Source of the DNA: Sulfobacillus sp.
GTDB lineage: Bacteria; Bacillota; Sulfobacillia; Sulfobacillales; Sulfobacillaceae
Direction of reading: 5' to 3'
DNA: 37,760 bases
NCBI GenBank assembly: GCA_027309085.1
Contig: DAIDDL010000041.1
Span: 1 to 37,760 of the forward strand
A program made the position numbers and the translations under genes. Positions 24,683-34,109 of this stretch are shown piece by piece. The notes beneath the pieces are model-generated. The model worked only from the letters and a program-made list of their open reading frames with translations. It was not told the DNA's origin and made no database searches. Every line of letters starts with the position of its first letter. Position 1 is the first letter of the stretch.

Positions 24683-25720
24683 GTGGCTACTATCCGTGAT
24701 GTTGCGCGGGCCGCAAATGTCTCCGTGTCGACGGTATCGCTATTCTTAAGCCAGCCTCACCGAGTGTCCGAGGCCACGCGGGAACGGGTTTCTTCGGCCG
24801 TAGACAAGCTGCACTATCGGCCCAACGGTACCGCACGCGACTTGAGGACTCGTCGGACGAACACTATTGGGGTATTTCTCCACAATCTGAGCGGTCCGTT
24901 CTATTCCGAACTGATAGCCGGGGTAGAGGAAATCACCGACACGCTAGGCCTGACCACTATTGTCTCAGGCGTCTCCAAAAACCAGCTGCAAGGTTCTCTG
25001 CGGCTGCTGCGCGAGGGGCGTGTCGATGGAGCGATTATCCTGGACCCCGATATCGAGTCAAGAGACCTCCGCCGGTATGCGTCCGCCAGCCTTCCGGTCG
25101 TGGTCCTTGACCGGGGACTGTCTGCTGCCTTGCAATCCGATTATGTGACGGCGGTCGCAGCCGACCACCAGGAAGGCGGGTATCTTGCTGGGCGTCACCT
25201 TCTTGATATGGGCTATTCCCGGTTTATCTTCATTGCCGGTCCCATTGACTCGGAGGACAGCCGTCTCCGCCACCGGGGATTCTTCAATGCGCTTCATGAA
25301 GCCGGTGTCGATACCATGACGGTTCCCGTTGTGCATGGGGATTTCAAGGAAAAAGGGGGAGCTCAGGCAATGTCCGCGCTGCTGAACAACGGCCTGGCTG
25401 CAGACGCAGTGTTTGCGGCCAACGACGAGATGGCTCTGGGCGTCATGCAAACCCTGTCCCTCAAAAACATCCGGGTTCCCGCAGATATCGCGGTCATGGG
25501 ATTTGATGACATCCGCCTGGCGCGCTATGTGAGCCCAAGCCTGTCAACCATCCACCAGCCCATGTACGAATTGGGAAGGGCCGCGATGACTCAGCTTGAC
25601 CGGGCGATGAGCGGCGAGACCCGCATTCCCCCGGTCACCCTGCCGACCACTCTGGTGGTGCGGGAATCCACAGCATCTCAGCAAAAGAAAGCAGGCGATA
25701 ATTATTATGCCGCGCCTTGA
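24683..25720 (+). CDS. LacI-family transcriptional repressor
   Basis: A 345-residue regulator. The N-terminal helix-turn-helix (ATIRDVARAANVSVSTVSLF) and hinge helix are followed by a periplasmic-binding-protein-like sugar-sensing domain (TNTIGVFLHNLSGPFYSELI ... AVMGFDDIRLARYVSPSLST). GTG 24683 is chosen: AAGGAGGGG lies seven bases ahead and MATIRDVA is the typical start. It probably binds the three palindromes in this locus and is released by a sugar from beta-glycan breakdown. Its end overlaps the start of the GH35 gene by 14 bases, so they are co-transcribed and coupled. Confidence 0.9.
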   Translation: MATIRDVARAANVSVSTVSLFLSQPHRVSEATRERVSSAVDKLHYRPNGTARDLRTRRTNTIGVFLHNLSGPFYSELIAGVEEITDTLGLTTIVSGVSKNQLQGSLRLLREGRVDGAIILDPDIESRDLRRYASASLPVVVLDRGLSAALQSDYVTAVAADHQEGGYLAGRHLLDMGYSRFIFIAGPIDSEDSRLRHRGFFNALHEAGVDTMTVPVVHGDFKEKGGAQAMSALLNNGLAADAVFAANDEMALGVMQTLSLKNIRVPADIAVMGFDDIRLARYVSPSLSTIHQPMYELGRAAMTQLDRAMSGETRIPPVTLPTTLVVRESTASQQKKAGDNYYAAP

Positions 25721-28094
25721 AATGAAGAACCAGGCGTTCCAGTTGGATGGTGACCCATTCTTCTTCTACGGTGGGGAAGTGCACTATTTTCGCACGGACC
25801 CATCCCAGTGGAATGACCGCCTGTCGTCCGTGAAAGACCTGGGAATCACTGTCGTCAGCACGTACGTCCCTTGGCTGTGGCATGAACCCCGACCGGGACA
25901 GTTTGATTTCACTGGAGCCACTGACCCGCGCCGCAATTTAACTCATTTTATAGAATTGGCCAACAGTTTAGGGCTTTTGGTTTTCGTGCGTCCGGGGCCC
26001 TACGTGATGTCAGAACTGCGGCAGGAAGGACTGCCCGCATGGCTCTTGGAGCAGCATCCCGAGATTATTGCCCAGGACGCCCGCGGCAACCCGCACCCGA
26101 CTCGCATGGTCTCCTATCTTCACCCGACATTCCTGCGGTTCGCGGACCGGTGGTATGATGCGGTCAGCCAAGCACTGACACCATATTTTGCGCAAAACGG
26201 CGGGCCCGTCATCCTCACTCAGCTCGACAATGAGGTGGGCATGCTGCACTGGGTCAGCACCTTGCCTGATCAGAGCGAAGATGCTGAAACCGAGTACCGG
26301 AAGTTTTCCACGGGGAACACAGCGAGCCTGTACGGATCCGGGGATTACTGGCAGCGCGGATTATTCTGGAGGCAGTACCGGGCCCGCTACTTAAAACATC
26401 TGGAACAAGAGGCCGCCCGCCATGCCTTCCCGGCTCCCTACATCATCAATGTCCATGGGTTCCGGGACTATTCCGTGTACAGCCGCGGAGTGGATTACCC
26501 AATCGGACTCTCGCAGCTCTTTGAAGCGGCGGATGTCCCCGGAGCATTCCTGGGAGGAGATTTTTATCCCGGCCACGTCGGCTATGACAATTTTCACGAT
26601 CTGGCGCTGGCTGTCACCTATACGGCAGCCACCAACTCTCCTGAGGCTCCCCTCTTCTCCCCGGAGTTTCAGTCAGGGCGGTTTCAAGACCGCCCTCATA
26701 TTGAACCATCCGACCTCGATCTGGCGGCCCGGGTCAGTGTATCCTACGGCTTAAACGGCCTGAACTGGTACATGCTGGCGGGCGGCGACAACCCCGGCGA
26801 CATCGGGCTGTTTGGACGCCGCCATGAATGGCAGGCCCCTATCGCCAGCGACGGCACACTGCGCGGGTCGGCCCCGGTTGTCGGACACTTAGGATCACTG
26901 TTCCGGACGTTTGGCAGCGCGCTGGCGAGCAGCAAGCCGGTCCCTGACATCCACATCGGATTCTATTCGGCCTACTACATGACGGAAAATCCAGCAGCAG
27001 GTCAGGACTCGGCCATCGTGCAGGAAATCGTAACCGAGCGGGACGCCTGGCACTTTGACGGCATCTACCGCATTCTGGTGGCTGCCAACTTGACAGCGCA
27101 AGCCGTCGCTGTGGACAAAGAGGCCGCCATCTTGGACCCCGTCACCACTCCCATACTGTGGATGGCGACATGCCGCTACATGGATAGGCGCACCCAGACC
27201 CGTCTTGCAGAATACGCGAACGCTGGGGGCACCCTGATTCTCGGACCCCGCATCCCCGAATGGGACCTTGAGGGGAATCCGTGCCGGGTGCTGGCCGACA
27301 GCCTTCATTTACCTGCCCCTGTGGCCTTTGGCCAACGCGGCCTGGCAACTATTTTGGATGTCGACTCCGTATTCTGTGCGAACTACACCACGTTTGCCGC
27401 GACAGACCAGAGCGAGGTGCTCGGACACGTTGACCGCGGCGGCATTCCCGGCGCCATCATCACGCGCCAGAAAACTGGCCGGGGCCGCACGGTTCTCGCT
27501 GGGTGCGCCCTGCCGGATCTGTACCAGTACTACCATGCTCTGGTTCGGACACTGGCAGAAACTCTGGGTTGCCAGCCCGGGCTTGCGGTCTCGAACCCGG
27601 CGGTGCATGCCACCCGCCGCGAAGGCGGCCAGGGCGGGTTTCTCTTCGTACACAACTTCGACGAGACTGAGCAGTTGACGCATCTCGCTCTTGCGCCAAA
27701 CTCCCGCCACGGCTCGCTGGAATGGGATCTAGCCCTGCCTCCCCGGTCAGGACTCATGCTGCCCTATGGGGAAGTCCCTTTGCAGCAGGGAGCGGCCAGT
27801 GTGGTGCATACGCTTGCAGAAGTCACATGCCAGGCAGACGGTGTGGTCATTCACCGCAGCCGCGCAGCCGGCCAAGCCATGTTCCGGATGGCAGACCAGG
27901 GAGGCGGCATTCCCGCCTTCGCGGTGCGATCTGGAAACGGTCTGCTAACGGGCGGGCCCAGCGGGGCAGTTACCGTCAGCTGGCCGCCTGAAGGCCATCC
28001 GCAGCCTATTGTCCTGGAGATTAACCGAAACGATTCGACTCGCCATAACGCGCCTAGCGCTGTGGCGTCCGGAATTTCTACCGACGGTCTTTAG
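25707..28094 (+). CDS. GH35 beta-galactosidase
   Basis: The 795-residue enzyme has no signal peptide and should act in the cytosol. The GH35 barrel opens with FFFYGGEVHYFRTDPSQWND. The acid/base is Glu176 in TQLDNEVGM and the nucleophile Glu320 in SPEFQSGRF. Beyond about residue 400 lie the beta-rich domains typical of long GH35 proteins. Family members remove terminal beta-galactose; some act on other beta-glycosides. It is translationally coupled to lacI (14-base overlap). The start has a weak site and depends on re-initiation. Confidence 0.9.
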   Translation: MPRLEMKNQAFQLDGDPFFFYGGEVHYFRTDPSQWNDRLSSVKDLGITVVSTYVPWLWHEPRPGQFDFTGATDPRRNLTHFIELANSLGLLVFVRPGPYVMSELRQEGLPAWLLEQHPEIIAQDARGNPHPTRMVSYLHPTFLRFADRWYDAVSQALTPYFAQNGGPVILTQLDNEVGMLHWVSTLPDQSEDAETEYRKFSTGNTASLYGSGDYWQRGLFWRQYRARYLKHLEQEAARHAFPAPYIINVHGFRDYSVYSRGVDYPIGLSQLFEAADVPGAFLGGDFYPGHVGYDNFHDLALAVTYTAATNSPEAPLFSPEFQSGRFQDRPHIEPSDLDLAARVSVSYGLNGLNWYMLAGGDNPGDIGLFGRRHEWQAPIASDGTLRGSAPVVGHLGSLFRTFGSALASSKPVPDIHIGFYSAYYMTENPAAGQDSAIVQEIVTERDAWHFDGIYRILVAANLTAQAVAVDKEAAILDPVTTPILWMATCRYMDRRTQTRLAEYANAGGTLILGPRIPEWDLEGNPCRVLADSLHLPAPVAFGQRGLATILDVDSVFCANYTTFAATDQSEVLGHVDRGGIPGAIITRQKTGRGRTVLAGCALPDLYQYYHALVRTLAETLGCQPGLAVSNPAVHATRREGGQGGFLFVHNFDETEQLTHLALAPNSRHGSLEWDLALPPRSGLMLPYGEVPLQQGAASVVHTLAEVTCQADGVVIHRSRAAGQAMFRMADQGGGIPAFAVRSGNGLLTGGPSGAVTVSWPPEGHPQPIVLEINRNDSTRHNAPSAVASGISTDGL
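28024..28039. promoter_or_regulatory. LacI-type operator 3 (importer operon)
   Basis: Reading on the minus strand, GTCGAATCGTTTCGGT matches the other two sites in 13 of 16 positions. It lies inside the last codons of the GH35 gene, about 100 bases before the binding-protein start, and could give the importer its own controlled promoter. No clear -35/-10 was found beside it. Confidence 0.5.
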
Positions 28095-28140
28095 TTTGGG
28101 CAAAACAGCCCGGATTAAAAAACAAGGAGGAACATTAAAC

Positions 28141-29790
28141 ATGAAACGTGTGAAATTTGGAGCGCTTGCCGCCTTATTGTCTGGCACCAGCATCTTAGCT
28201 CTTGCAGGTTGCGGGACAACGACCCCCACGACAACCGCGGCTCCGGTGAAAGCCCATACCCTGGTGGTCATTCCTGGCCTCAACGGCGCTTTTGCGGACA
28301 ACTTCAACCCATACTCTCCCAGTGCCCTGAGCGGAACTCTGGGTCTCATCTACCAGCCCCTGTTCTACTTCAACCTAGTCGGCCCGCAAGTGTATCCTCT
28401 CATCGGCAAATCGTATCAGTGGAGCAACAACAACCGAACCCTGACCGTCACCCTGCGCCCTGGCGTCAAATGGTCCAACGGCACTCCCGTGACTGTCAAC
28501 GATGTGGTATTCAGTTTTAACATTTTGAAGAAATTCCCCAGCCTTGACACCAGCGGAATTTGGACGCACCTGAGCTCCGTGGCGGCATCCGGCACAAACC
28601 AAGTCGTTTTCCAGTTCAACACGGCAGACGTCCCCTTCGGCAACTTCGTTCTCGGCGACACGTATATTGTGCCTGCCAAGATTTGGGGAGCCTACACCAA
28701 CCCGGCCACTGTCACCAATCCCGACCCGGTCGGCACAGGCCCCTATTTGACCGACACCTTCACATCGCAGGCTTACACCTACAAAGCCAACCCGCTTTAC
28801 TGGGGCGGAGAGCCTAAGGTGCAGAAACTGCAGTACCTCGACTATACGGGCAATGAAAGCGCCACCCTGGCCCTGGCGTCCGGCACCATCGACTGGACGG
28901 ACCTCTTTTTCCCGCACATCAACAAAGTGTACGTAAGCAAAGCGCCAAAATACAACCACTACTGGTTCTCAGTCGGCGGCACCAACATGCTCTACCCCAA
29001 TTTGAAAAACCCGCAGCTGTCGAAACTTGCTGTGCGTGAGGCTATCAGCGCCGCCATCAACCGCCCGCAGCTGGCTAAAGTGGGAGAGTACGGTTATGAA
29101 GCGCCAGCCACCCCAACGGCACTGATTCTGCCTCCTGAGAAGTCTTGGCTAGATCCCAACCTGCCGGCCAAGGACAGCGGATTCACCTATGACCCCAATA
29201 AGGCTGTGAAACTGCTCGAAGGCGCCGGATTCAAGCGCAATGCCCAAGGCATCTTCACCTCGCCTGGCGGCACCCCCCTCTCCTTTACCATTGAAGTGCC
29301 GACGGGGTGGACGGACTGGGATACCGACTGCGCACTGATAGCGCAAGATCTCAAGCAGGTGGGCATCAACGCCACTGTGCAAGAACTGAGCTACGGCGCC
29401 TACTACTCCAACATCACCACAGGCAATTACCAGTTGGCCATGTCCTGGAGCGGGAGCGGCCCAACCCCGTACTACCTCTATCAGAGCCTGCTGGAACCGA
29501 AGAATGCGGGCAACTTCGAACAGTGGTCGAACCCGACCACCACAGCGGCGCTGAACCAGTACCGGACATCGAGCAACCTGGGCGTCCAGAAGCAGGCCAT
29601 TTACACCCTGGAAAAGGCCGTCGCGGACAATCTCCCTGCGATTCCCTTGATCTACGGGGCCACCTGGTTTGAGTACAGCACCAAATACTTTACGGGATGG
29701 CCGACAGCACAAAACCCGTACGCGCAGCCTGCCCCATACAACTATCCTGCGGAGGGTATTGTGCTGGCCCATCTGACTCCACGATCTTAG
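28141..29790 (+). CDS. ABC importer substrate-binding lipoprotein (SBP family 5, Opp/Dpp type)
   Basis: The 549-residue protein starts after CAAGGAGGAACATTAAAC. The lipobox LAGC with Cys24 marks it as lipid-anchored outside the membrane. The chain belongs to extracellular solute-binding protein family 5 (ADNFNPYSPS ... KWSNGTPVTVNDVVFSFNIL ... AAINRPQL). This family is best known for peptides, but members also take up beta-oligosaccharides such as cellobiose in thermophiles. With the flanking GH35 and LacI genes, an oligosaccharide ligand is likelier than a peptide. Confidence 0.9.
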   Translation: MKRVKFGALAALLSGTSILALAGCGTTTPTTTAAPVKAHTLVVIPGLNGAFADNFNPYSPSALSGTLGLIYQPLFYFNLVGPQVYPLIGKSYQWSNNNRTLTVTLRPGVKWSNGTPVTVNDVVFSFNILKKFPSLDTSGIWTHLSSVAASGTNQVVFQFNTADVPFGNFVLGDTYIVPAKIWGAYTNPATVTNPDPVGTGPYLTDTFTSQAYTYKANPLYWGGEPKVQKLQYLDYTGNESATLALASGTIDWTDLFFPHINKVYVSKAPKYNHYWFSVGGTNMLYPNLKNPQLSKLAVREAISAAINRPQLAKVGEYGYEAPATPTALILPPEKSWLDPNLPAKDSGFTYDPNKAVKLLEGAGFKRNAQGIFTSPGGTPLSFTIEVPTGWTDWDTDCALIAQDLKQVGINATVQELSYGAYYSNITTGNYQLAMSWSGSGPTPYYLYQSLLEPKNAGNFEQWSNPTTTAALNQYRTSSNLGVQKQAIYTLEKAVADNLPAIPLIYGATWFEYSTKYFTGWPTAQNPYAQPAPYNYPAEGIVLAHLTPRS

Positions 29791-29808
29791 CAACGGGAGG
29801 CTTTCGTT

Positions 29809-30795
29809 ATGCGTTTTATTCTGAGGCGTCTCGGATTTTTACTGCTCTCGCTATGGGCTGCGGCAACCATTAACTTTGTGTTGCCCCGGCTCATGCCGGG
29901 CAATCCGGCTATTCTCATGATTGGCCGTTTCAAGGGGCAGATCAGCCCCAAGGCGCTGCATGCGTTGGAACTGCAGTTCGGAGTCACCAACACGCCCTTG
30001 TGGAGCCAGTATCTAACCTATCTGAATCACCTGGTTCACGGGCAGTGGGGCTTGTCCCTCACCTATTATCCCGTGCCGGTATCACGGATCATCGCGCAAA
30101 GCCTGCCGTGGACCCTGGGTCTGGTCGGGGTGGCCACGGTCCTCAGCGTCTTCATCGGGGTAATGCTGGGCATTTTTACCGCGTGGCACCGTGGGGGCAA
30201 ATGGGACGCCATATTGCCCACGATGTCCACTTTCACGGCCGCCCTCCCCTACTTCTGGCTGGCGCTGATTCTCTTGTATCTGCTCGGCTATTTGTGGCAC
30301 TGGTTTCCCATGGCCCATGCCTACTCGTCCACCTTGACCCCGGCATTCACGCTCCCCTTTATCAGCAACATGCTCTACCATGCCGTCCTGCCCGCCCTCA
30401 CTATCGTGATCAGCTCCATTGGCGGGTGGCTCTTGGGCATGCGCAACAATATGGTGCAGACTTTAGGGGAAGACTACGTGCTGTTTGGTGAAGCCAGAGG
30501 GTTGAAGTCAAACCGCCTGATGTTTCAATATGCGGCCCGCAATGCCATCCTGCCCAGTATGACAGGTTTCGCCATGGCCATCGGTTTCGTAGTCGGAGGC
30601 GCTCTGCTGACAGAAGTCGTCTTTTCTTATCCGGGCTTAGGGTATCAGCTTCTGGCGGCTGTCCAGAATGAGGACTACCCTCTCATGCAAGGGTTATTCC
30701 TGATTATTGCATTCTCGGTGCTCGTGGCCAACTTTTTGGTAGAGCTCCTGTATGGAAAACTGGATCCGCGGACACGGGGAGGTGCGTCCCAATGA
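29809..30795 (+). CDS. ABC importer permease, DppB/OppB type
   Basis: A 328-residue membrane protein of the BPD-transporter permease family with about six helices. It starts MRFILRRLGFLLLSLWAAAT and has the family's LPRLMPGNPA near the N-terminus. The EAA-type loop contacting the ATPases is at GEARGLKSNRLMFQYAARNA. It follows the binding protein after 18 bases and overlaps the next permease by four bases (ATGA). Confidence 0.9.
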   Translation: MRFILRRLGFLLLSLWAAATINFVLPRLMPGNPAILMIGRFKGQISPKALHALELQFGVTNTPLWSQYLTYLNHLVHGQWGLSLTYYPVPVSRIIAQSLPWTLGLVGVATVLSVFIGVMLGIFTAWHRGGKWDAILPTMSTFTAALPYFWLALILLYLLGYLWHWFPMAHAYSSTLTPAFTLPFISNMLYHAVLPALTIVISSIGGWLLGMRNNMVQTLGEDYVLFGEARGLKSNRLMFQYAARNAILPSMTGFAMAIGFVVGGALLTEVVFSYPGLGYQLLAAVQNEDYPLMQGLFLIIAFSVLVANFLVELLYGKLDPRTRGGASQ

Positions 30796-31742
30796 GCCAA
30801 GCGGCCCATACCGATGCAGAGCAGGCGGCTGTGCAGGCCCCTGTCAAGCGCAGCAGCCGGTGGAAAGAATGGAGCGGCATTCTCAAAAGAGACAAAAGGC
30901 CGCTGGTGGGCATTGTCATTCTGCTGCTGTTTATGCTGAGTGCGGCTTTTGCCCCCTTGCTCACCCCGTACAATCCTTCTGCGACCCAGTTTACGCCTCT
31001 GGCGGCACCGAGTTGGCATCACTGGCTGGGCACGACAGCCAGTGGCCAGGATGTCTGGAGCCAGTTTCTCTATGGCGGGCGGATTTCACTCTCTGTCGGT
31101 TTTTTTGCCGGCTTTATCGCCACGGCGCTCGCGGTCATCTTAGGGATGCTGCCCTCGTATCTTGGTGGCTGGATCGATACGACGATGGCCACTTTCACCA
31201 ACATTATGCTGGTCATTCCAGGGCTGCCCCTGCTAATCGTCATTACGGCTTATGTCCACCAGACCGGCCCGGTGACGATCGCGCTGGTGATTGGCCTGAC
31301 AGGATGGGCTTGGGGCGCACGCATTTTGCGCGCCCAAACCCTCTCCCTGTCCCGGCGCGACTTCGTCATCGCCTCGCGTCTTGCAGGGGAAACCCAATGG
31401 CGGGTGCTGATCGGGGAAATTCTTCCCAATATGCTGTCCCTGGTTGTAGCCAACCTGGTTTTCGCCACGATTGCCGCCATCTTAGCAGAAGCCAGTCTGG
31501 AATTTCTAGGACTGGGCAACCCGAGCGTGGTCACGTGGGGCACAATGCTGTACTGGGCTGACACCGGCCAGGCACTGCTCAACGGAGCATGGTGGTGGAT
31601 CGTTCCTCCCGGTCTGGCTATTGCCCTCGTCGGTTTGAGTCTGTCCCTGATCAACTTTGGCGTCGATCAGGTATCCAATCCCCGTTTGCGGCTGAACAAG
31701 GTCAAGGTAGCCCGCAAACCCCGCAAAGGAGCACCGTCATGA
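30792..31742 (+). CDS. ABC importer permease, DppC/OppC type
   Basis: The second permease, 316 residues, has a longer cytosolic N-terminus typical of DppC (LKRDKRPLVGIVILLLFMLS) followed by LLTPYNPSATQF, an extracytoplasmic loop. The EAA loop is in ASRLAGETQWRVLIGEILPN. It pairs with the DppB-type protein to form the channel. Start and stop overlap both neighbours by four bases, showing tight coupling. Confidence 0.9.
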   Translation: MSQAAHTDAEQAAVQAPVKRSSRWKEWSGILKRDKRPLVGIVILLLFMLSAAFAPLLTPYNPSATQFTPLAAPSWHHWLGTTASGQDVWSQFLYGGRISLSVGFFAGFIATALAVILGMLPSYLGGWIDTTMATFTNIMLVIPGLPLLIVITAYVHQTGPVTIALVIGLTGWAWGARILRAQTLSLSRRDFVIASRLAGETQWRVLIGEILPNMLSLVVANLVFATIAAILAEASLEFLGLGNPSVVTWGTMLYWADTGQALLNGAWWWIVPPGLAIALVGLSLSLINFGVDQVSNPRLRLNKVKVARKPRKGAPS

Positions 31743-32734
31743 CCGAGGCCCTGTCCGTAGACAGTCTCCACGTTTCCTACTTCACGCAAAACGGACTGGT
31801 TCCCGCTCTGCGCAATGTGTCATTAAGCATTTCCAGCAATGAGATTCTCGGCCTAGTCGGGGAATCCGGCAGCGGCAAGTCGACAATGGCGCAGGCTGTC
31901 ATGCGCTTATTGAAACCTGACACCGCTACGGTCGACGGGCGCATCCTGGTTGAAGGCCAGGATCTGTACCAGCTCACTCCGGAGCAGCTGAGACTGGCCC
32001 GGTGGCGCGATATTGCCATGGTGTTTCAGAGTTCGATGAATGCCCTGAATCCGGTCTTGTCCATTCAGGAACACTTTACGGACACCATGCGCGCCCACCT
32101 GCCCGACATCAGCGAGGCTGAGATCTTGAAGAGGACCGCAGATCTTTTGGGGCAGGTCCGGCTGGATCCGGCCGTTGCCCGCAATTATGCCCATGAACTG
32201 TCCGGGGGCATGCGCCAGCGGGTGGTCATTGCCCTGGCTTTGGCTCTCGATCCCCAGGTCTTGCTGATGGATGAGCCTACCACCGCGCTCGACGTGGTGG
32301 TGCAGCGCTCGATTCTGGATGAAATTGCGGCCCTGCAGCGCAGCCGCAAGCTGGCCGTGCTGTTCATCAGCCATGACTTCAGCCTCGTTTCAGGACTGGC
32401 CAACCGCATTGCCGTGATGTATGCCGGAGAAATTATGGAAATCACTGACCGGGGGATGGCTATTGAGGATGTCAGCGAACATCACCCCTATACCCAGGGG
32501 CTTATGCGCGCAGCCCCCCGCCTTATCGGCAGCAAAGTCAACATTGAAGGCATACCCGGCGAGCCCCCGGATATGAGTCAGGTGCCGCCAGGGTGCCCGT
32601 TCTATGACCGCTGCCCATTGCGCCTGCCGATGTGCCGGACGACTCCTTTGCCTGTCAAGACAGGGCGCGTGTACATTCGCTGCCATGCCATACCCGATCC
32701 GGTTTCCGAGAAGGCGGTGGCCCATGGCGTCTAA
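31739..32734 (+). CDS. ABC importer ATPase, DppD/OppD type
   Basis: The first of two ATPases, 331 residues. Walker A is GESGSGKST, the signature is LSGGMRQRV, and Walker B is VLLMDEPTTALD. The C-terminus carries the Opp/Dpp extension with GCPFYDRCPLRLPMC, a cysteine cluster known to bind an iron-sulfur centre in relatives. It overlaps the DppC-type gene by four bases and the next gene by 11. Confidence 0.9.
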   Translation: MTEALSVDSLHVSYFTQNGLVPALRNVSLSISSNEILGLVGESGSGKSTMAQAVMRLLKPDTATVDGRILVEGQDLYQLTPEQLRLARWRDIAMVFQSSMNALNPVLSIQEHFTDTMRAHLPDISEAEILKRTADLLGQVRLDPAVARNYAHELSGGMRQRVVIALALALDPQVLLMDEPTTALDVVVQRSILDEIAALQRSRKLAVLFISHDFSLVSGLANRIAVMYAGEIMEITDRGMAIEDVSEHHPYTQGLMRAAPRLIGSKVNIEGIPGEPPDMSQVPPGCPFYDRCPLRLPMCRTTPLPVKTGRVYIRCHAIPDPVSEKAVAHGV

Positions 32735-33677
32735 ATTTCTTGTATCGGCTGACCATCTGACCATCCGCTTCCCGCGGACTAACGCTCCTGACCTCATCGC
32801 GTCGCGGGCGGTGAATCTGGATATCGCCGCCAAAGAAACCGTGGCCCTTGTCGGGGAGTCGGGCAGCGGCAAGACGACCACCGGCCGCGCGCTGGTGCGC
32901 CTGCTGACGCCCAGTGCAGGGAACGTCTGGTTTGACGGCAAAGAGGTGACACACATTCGCGGGCAGGCTCTCATGCGTTATCACCGCAATGCCCAGATGA
33001 TCTTTCAGGACCCGTTTGCGTCGCTCAACCCGTTCCACACGGTGGCGCACCATCTCTCCAGGCCCTTGACCCGGCTGCGCCACCTCAAGGGACATGAGCG
33101 CGAGGAGGCACTCGATGAGATCCTCACTCTCGTCGGCCTGACCCCCACGGCCATTTACCGGGAAAAGTACCCCCACGAACTCTCGGGCGGTCAGCGCCAG
33201 CGGGTGGCCATTGCCCGGGCTTTAGCAGGAGGCCCCTCATTCATTGTGGCAGATGAGCCCGTATCCATGCTGGATGTATCCTTGCGGGCTGAAATTTTGA
33301 CCCTCTTGGAGTCTTTGCAGGAGCGGCGGGGTCTCAGCTACCTGTATATCACCCATGACCTGGCCTCCGCCCGCTACCTTGCGCACCGGATTGCCGTCAT
33401 GTACGGTGGGTCGCTGGTGGAGATCGCCCCGGCCGAAGATCTGATTCAGGCTCCGGCGCATCCCTACACCCGGCTCCTGCTGGCCGCGACGCCGGGGTCG
33501 GCCCACACCGGCCCGCTGCCGGAAACCATGCAGAGCGCGCCAGACCTGTCGGAAGACCGCCAGGGCTGCCCGTTTGCACCGCGGTGCCCAGCCGTCATGG
33601 ACCGCTGCACCAAGACCATGCCGGCAATGATTACGGTGGCGGACGGCCATCAGGCCGCCTGTTATCTCAATGAGTAG
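32724..33677 (+). CDS. ABC importer ATPase, DppF/OppF type
   Basis: The second ATPase, 317 residues. Walker A is GESGSGKTT, the signature is LSGGQRQRV, and Walker B reads FIVADEPVSMLD. The C-terminal Cys motif is GCPFAPRCPAVMDRC. It completes a five-gene importer. The ATG at 32724 lies inside the preceding gene, so translation is coupled; longer in-frame starts upstream lie wholly in that gene. A terminator follows. Confidence 0.9.
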   Translation: MASKFLVSADHLTIRFPRTNAPDLIASRAVNLDIAAKETVALVGESGSGKTTTGRALVRLLTPSAGNVWFDGKEVTHIRGQALMRYHRNAQMIFQDPFASLNPFHTVAHHLSRPLTRLRHLKGHEREEALDEILTLVGLTPTAIYREKYPHELSGGQRQRVAIARALAGGPSFIVADEPVSMLDVSLRAEILTLLESLQERRGLSYLYITHDLASARYLAHRIAVMYGGSLVEIAPAEDLIQAPAHPYTRLLLAATPGSAHTGPLPETMQSAPDLSEDRQGCPFAPRCPAVMDRCTKTMPAMITVADGHQAACYLNE

Positions 33678-33734
33678 GCGCCCATAGGCTATTCGGGACA
33701 GACTATCCAGATAGATCTTCTGTTATCACCTGAT

Positions 33735-33761
33735 GCGGCCGGTTCTTGGAGAACCGGCCGC
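33735..33761 (+). terminator. Terminator of the importer operon
   Basis: GCGGCCGGTTCT and AGAACCGGCCGC form a perfect 12 bp stem with loop TGG, followed by a pyrimidine-rich CCTCTTATCCC. It lies 57 bases after the stop codon. Confidence 0.75.
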
Positions 33762-34109
33762 CCTCTTATCCCTATTCCTTTGCACGGCGCTGTCCTTCAG
33801 AACCCCTCGTTGTCCTTGACACAAAAATGGCCAGCCGCGCGAGCTATCCTACAACCTTTCGCCGTGCATGGCGGCTGAGGACCTATGAGTAATTATGCAT
33901 TGCCGAGCTCAGCCCATAGCGCTTGCCAAGAGGCCAACTGGGTTACGAAGCCGCGCAGGAAAGGCTTTTGTTCTAATCTGTACAACCCCGCCATAAACCC
34001 TTATACTGCTTGGAAAGCCAGGCTAACTGTTCGGGCCCTGTGCTTCTTGCCTATTATCTTTAACAAGGGAAAGCGCATTGTCTATCCGCAAATCCCTGAA
34101 AGGAGCCTT
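33762..34109. promoter_or_regulatory. Leader of ilvD
   Basis: TTGACA at 33816-33821 is a probable -35; no well-spaced -10 was found. The leader of about 250 bases shows no T-box sequence (AGGGTGGNACCGCG) and no leader peptide rich in Ile, Val or Leu. Control is therefore unclear; a CodY-type or other regulator is possible. Confidence 0.4.

Noticed and set aside
33762-34109. T-box riboswitch or leader-peptide attenuator before ilvD
   Set aside because: No T-box sequence and no run of branched-chain codons could be found.
33885-34109. Longer N-terminus for IlvD starting at 33885
   Set aside because: The added 75 residues do not belong to the family, and a strong ribosome site lies directly before 34110.
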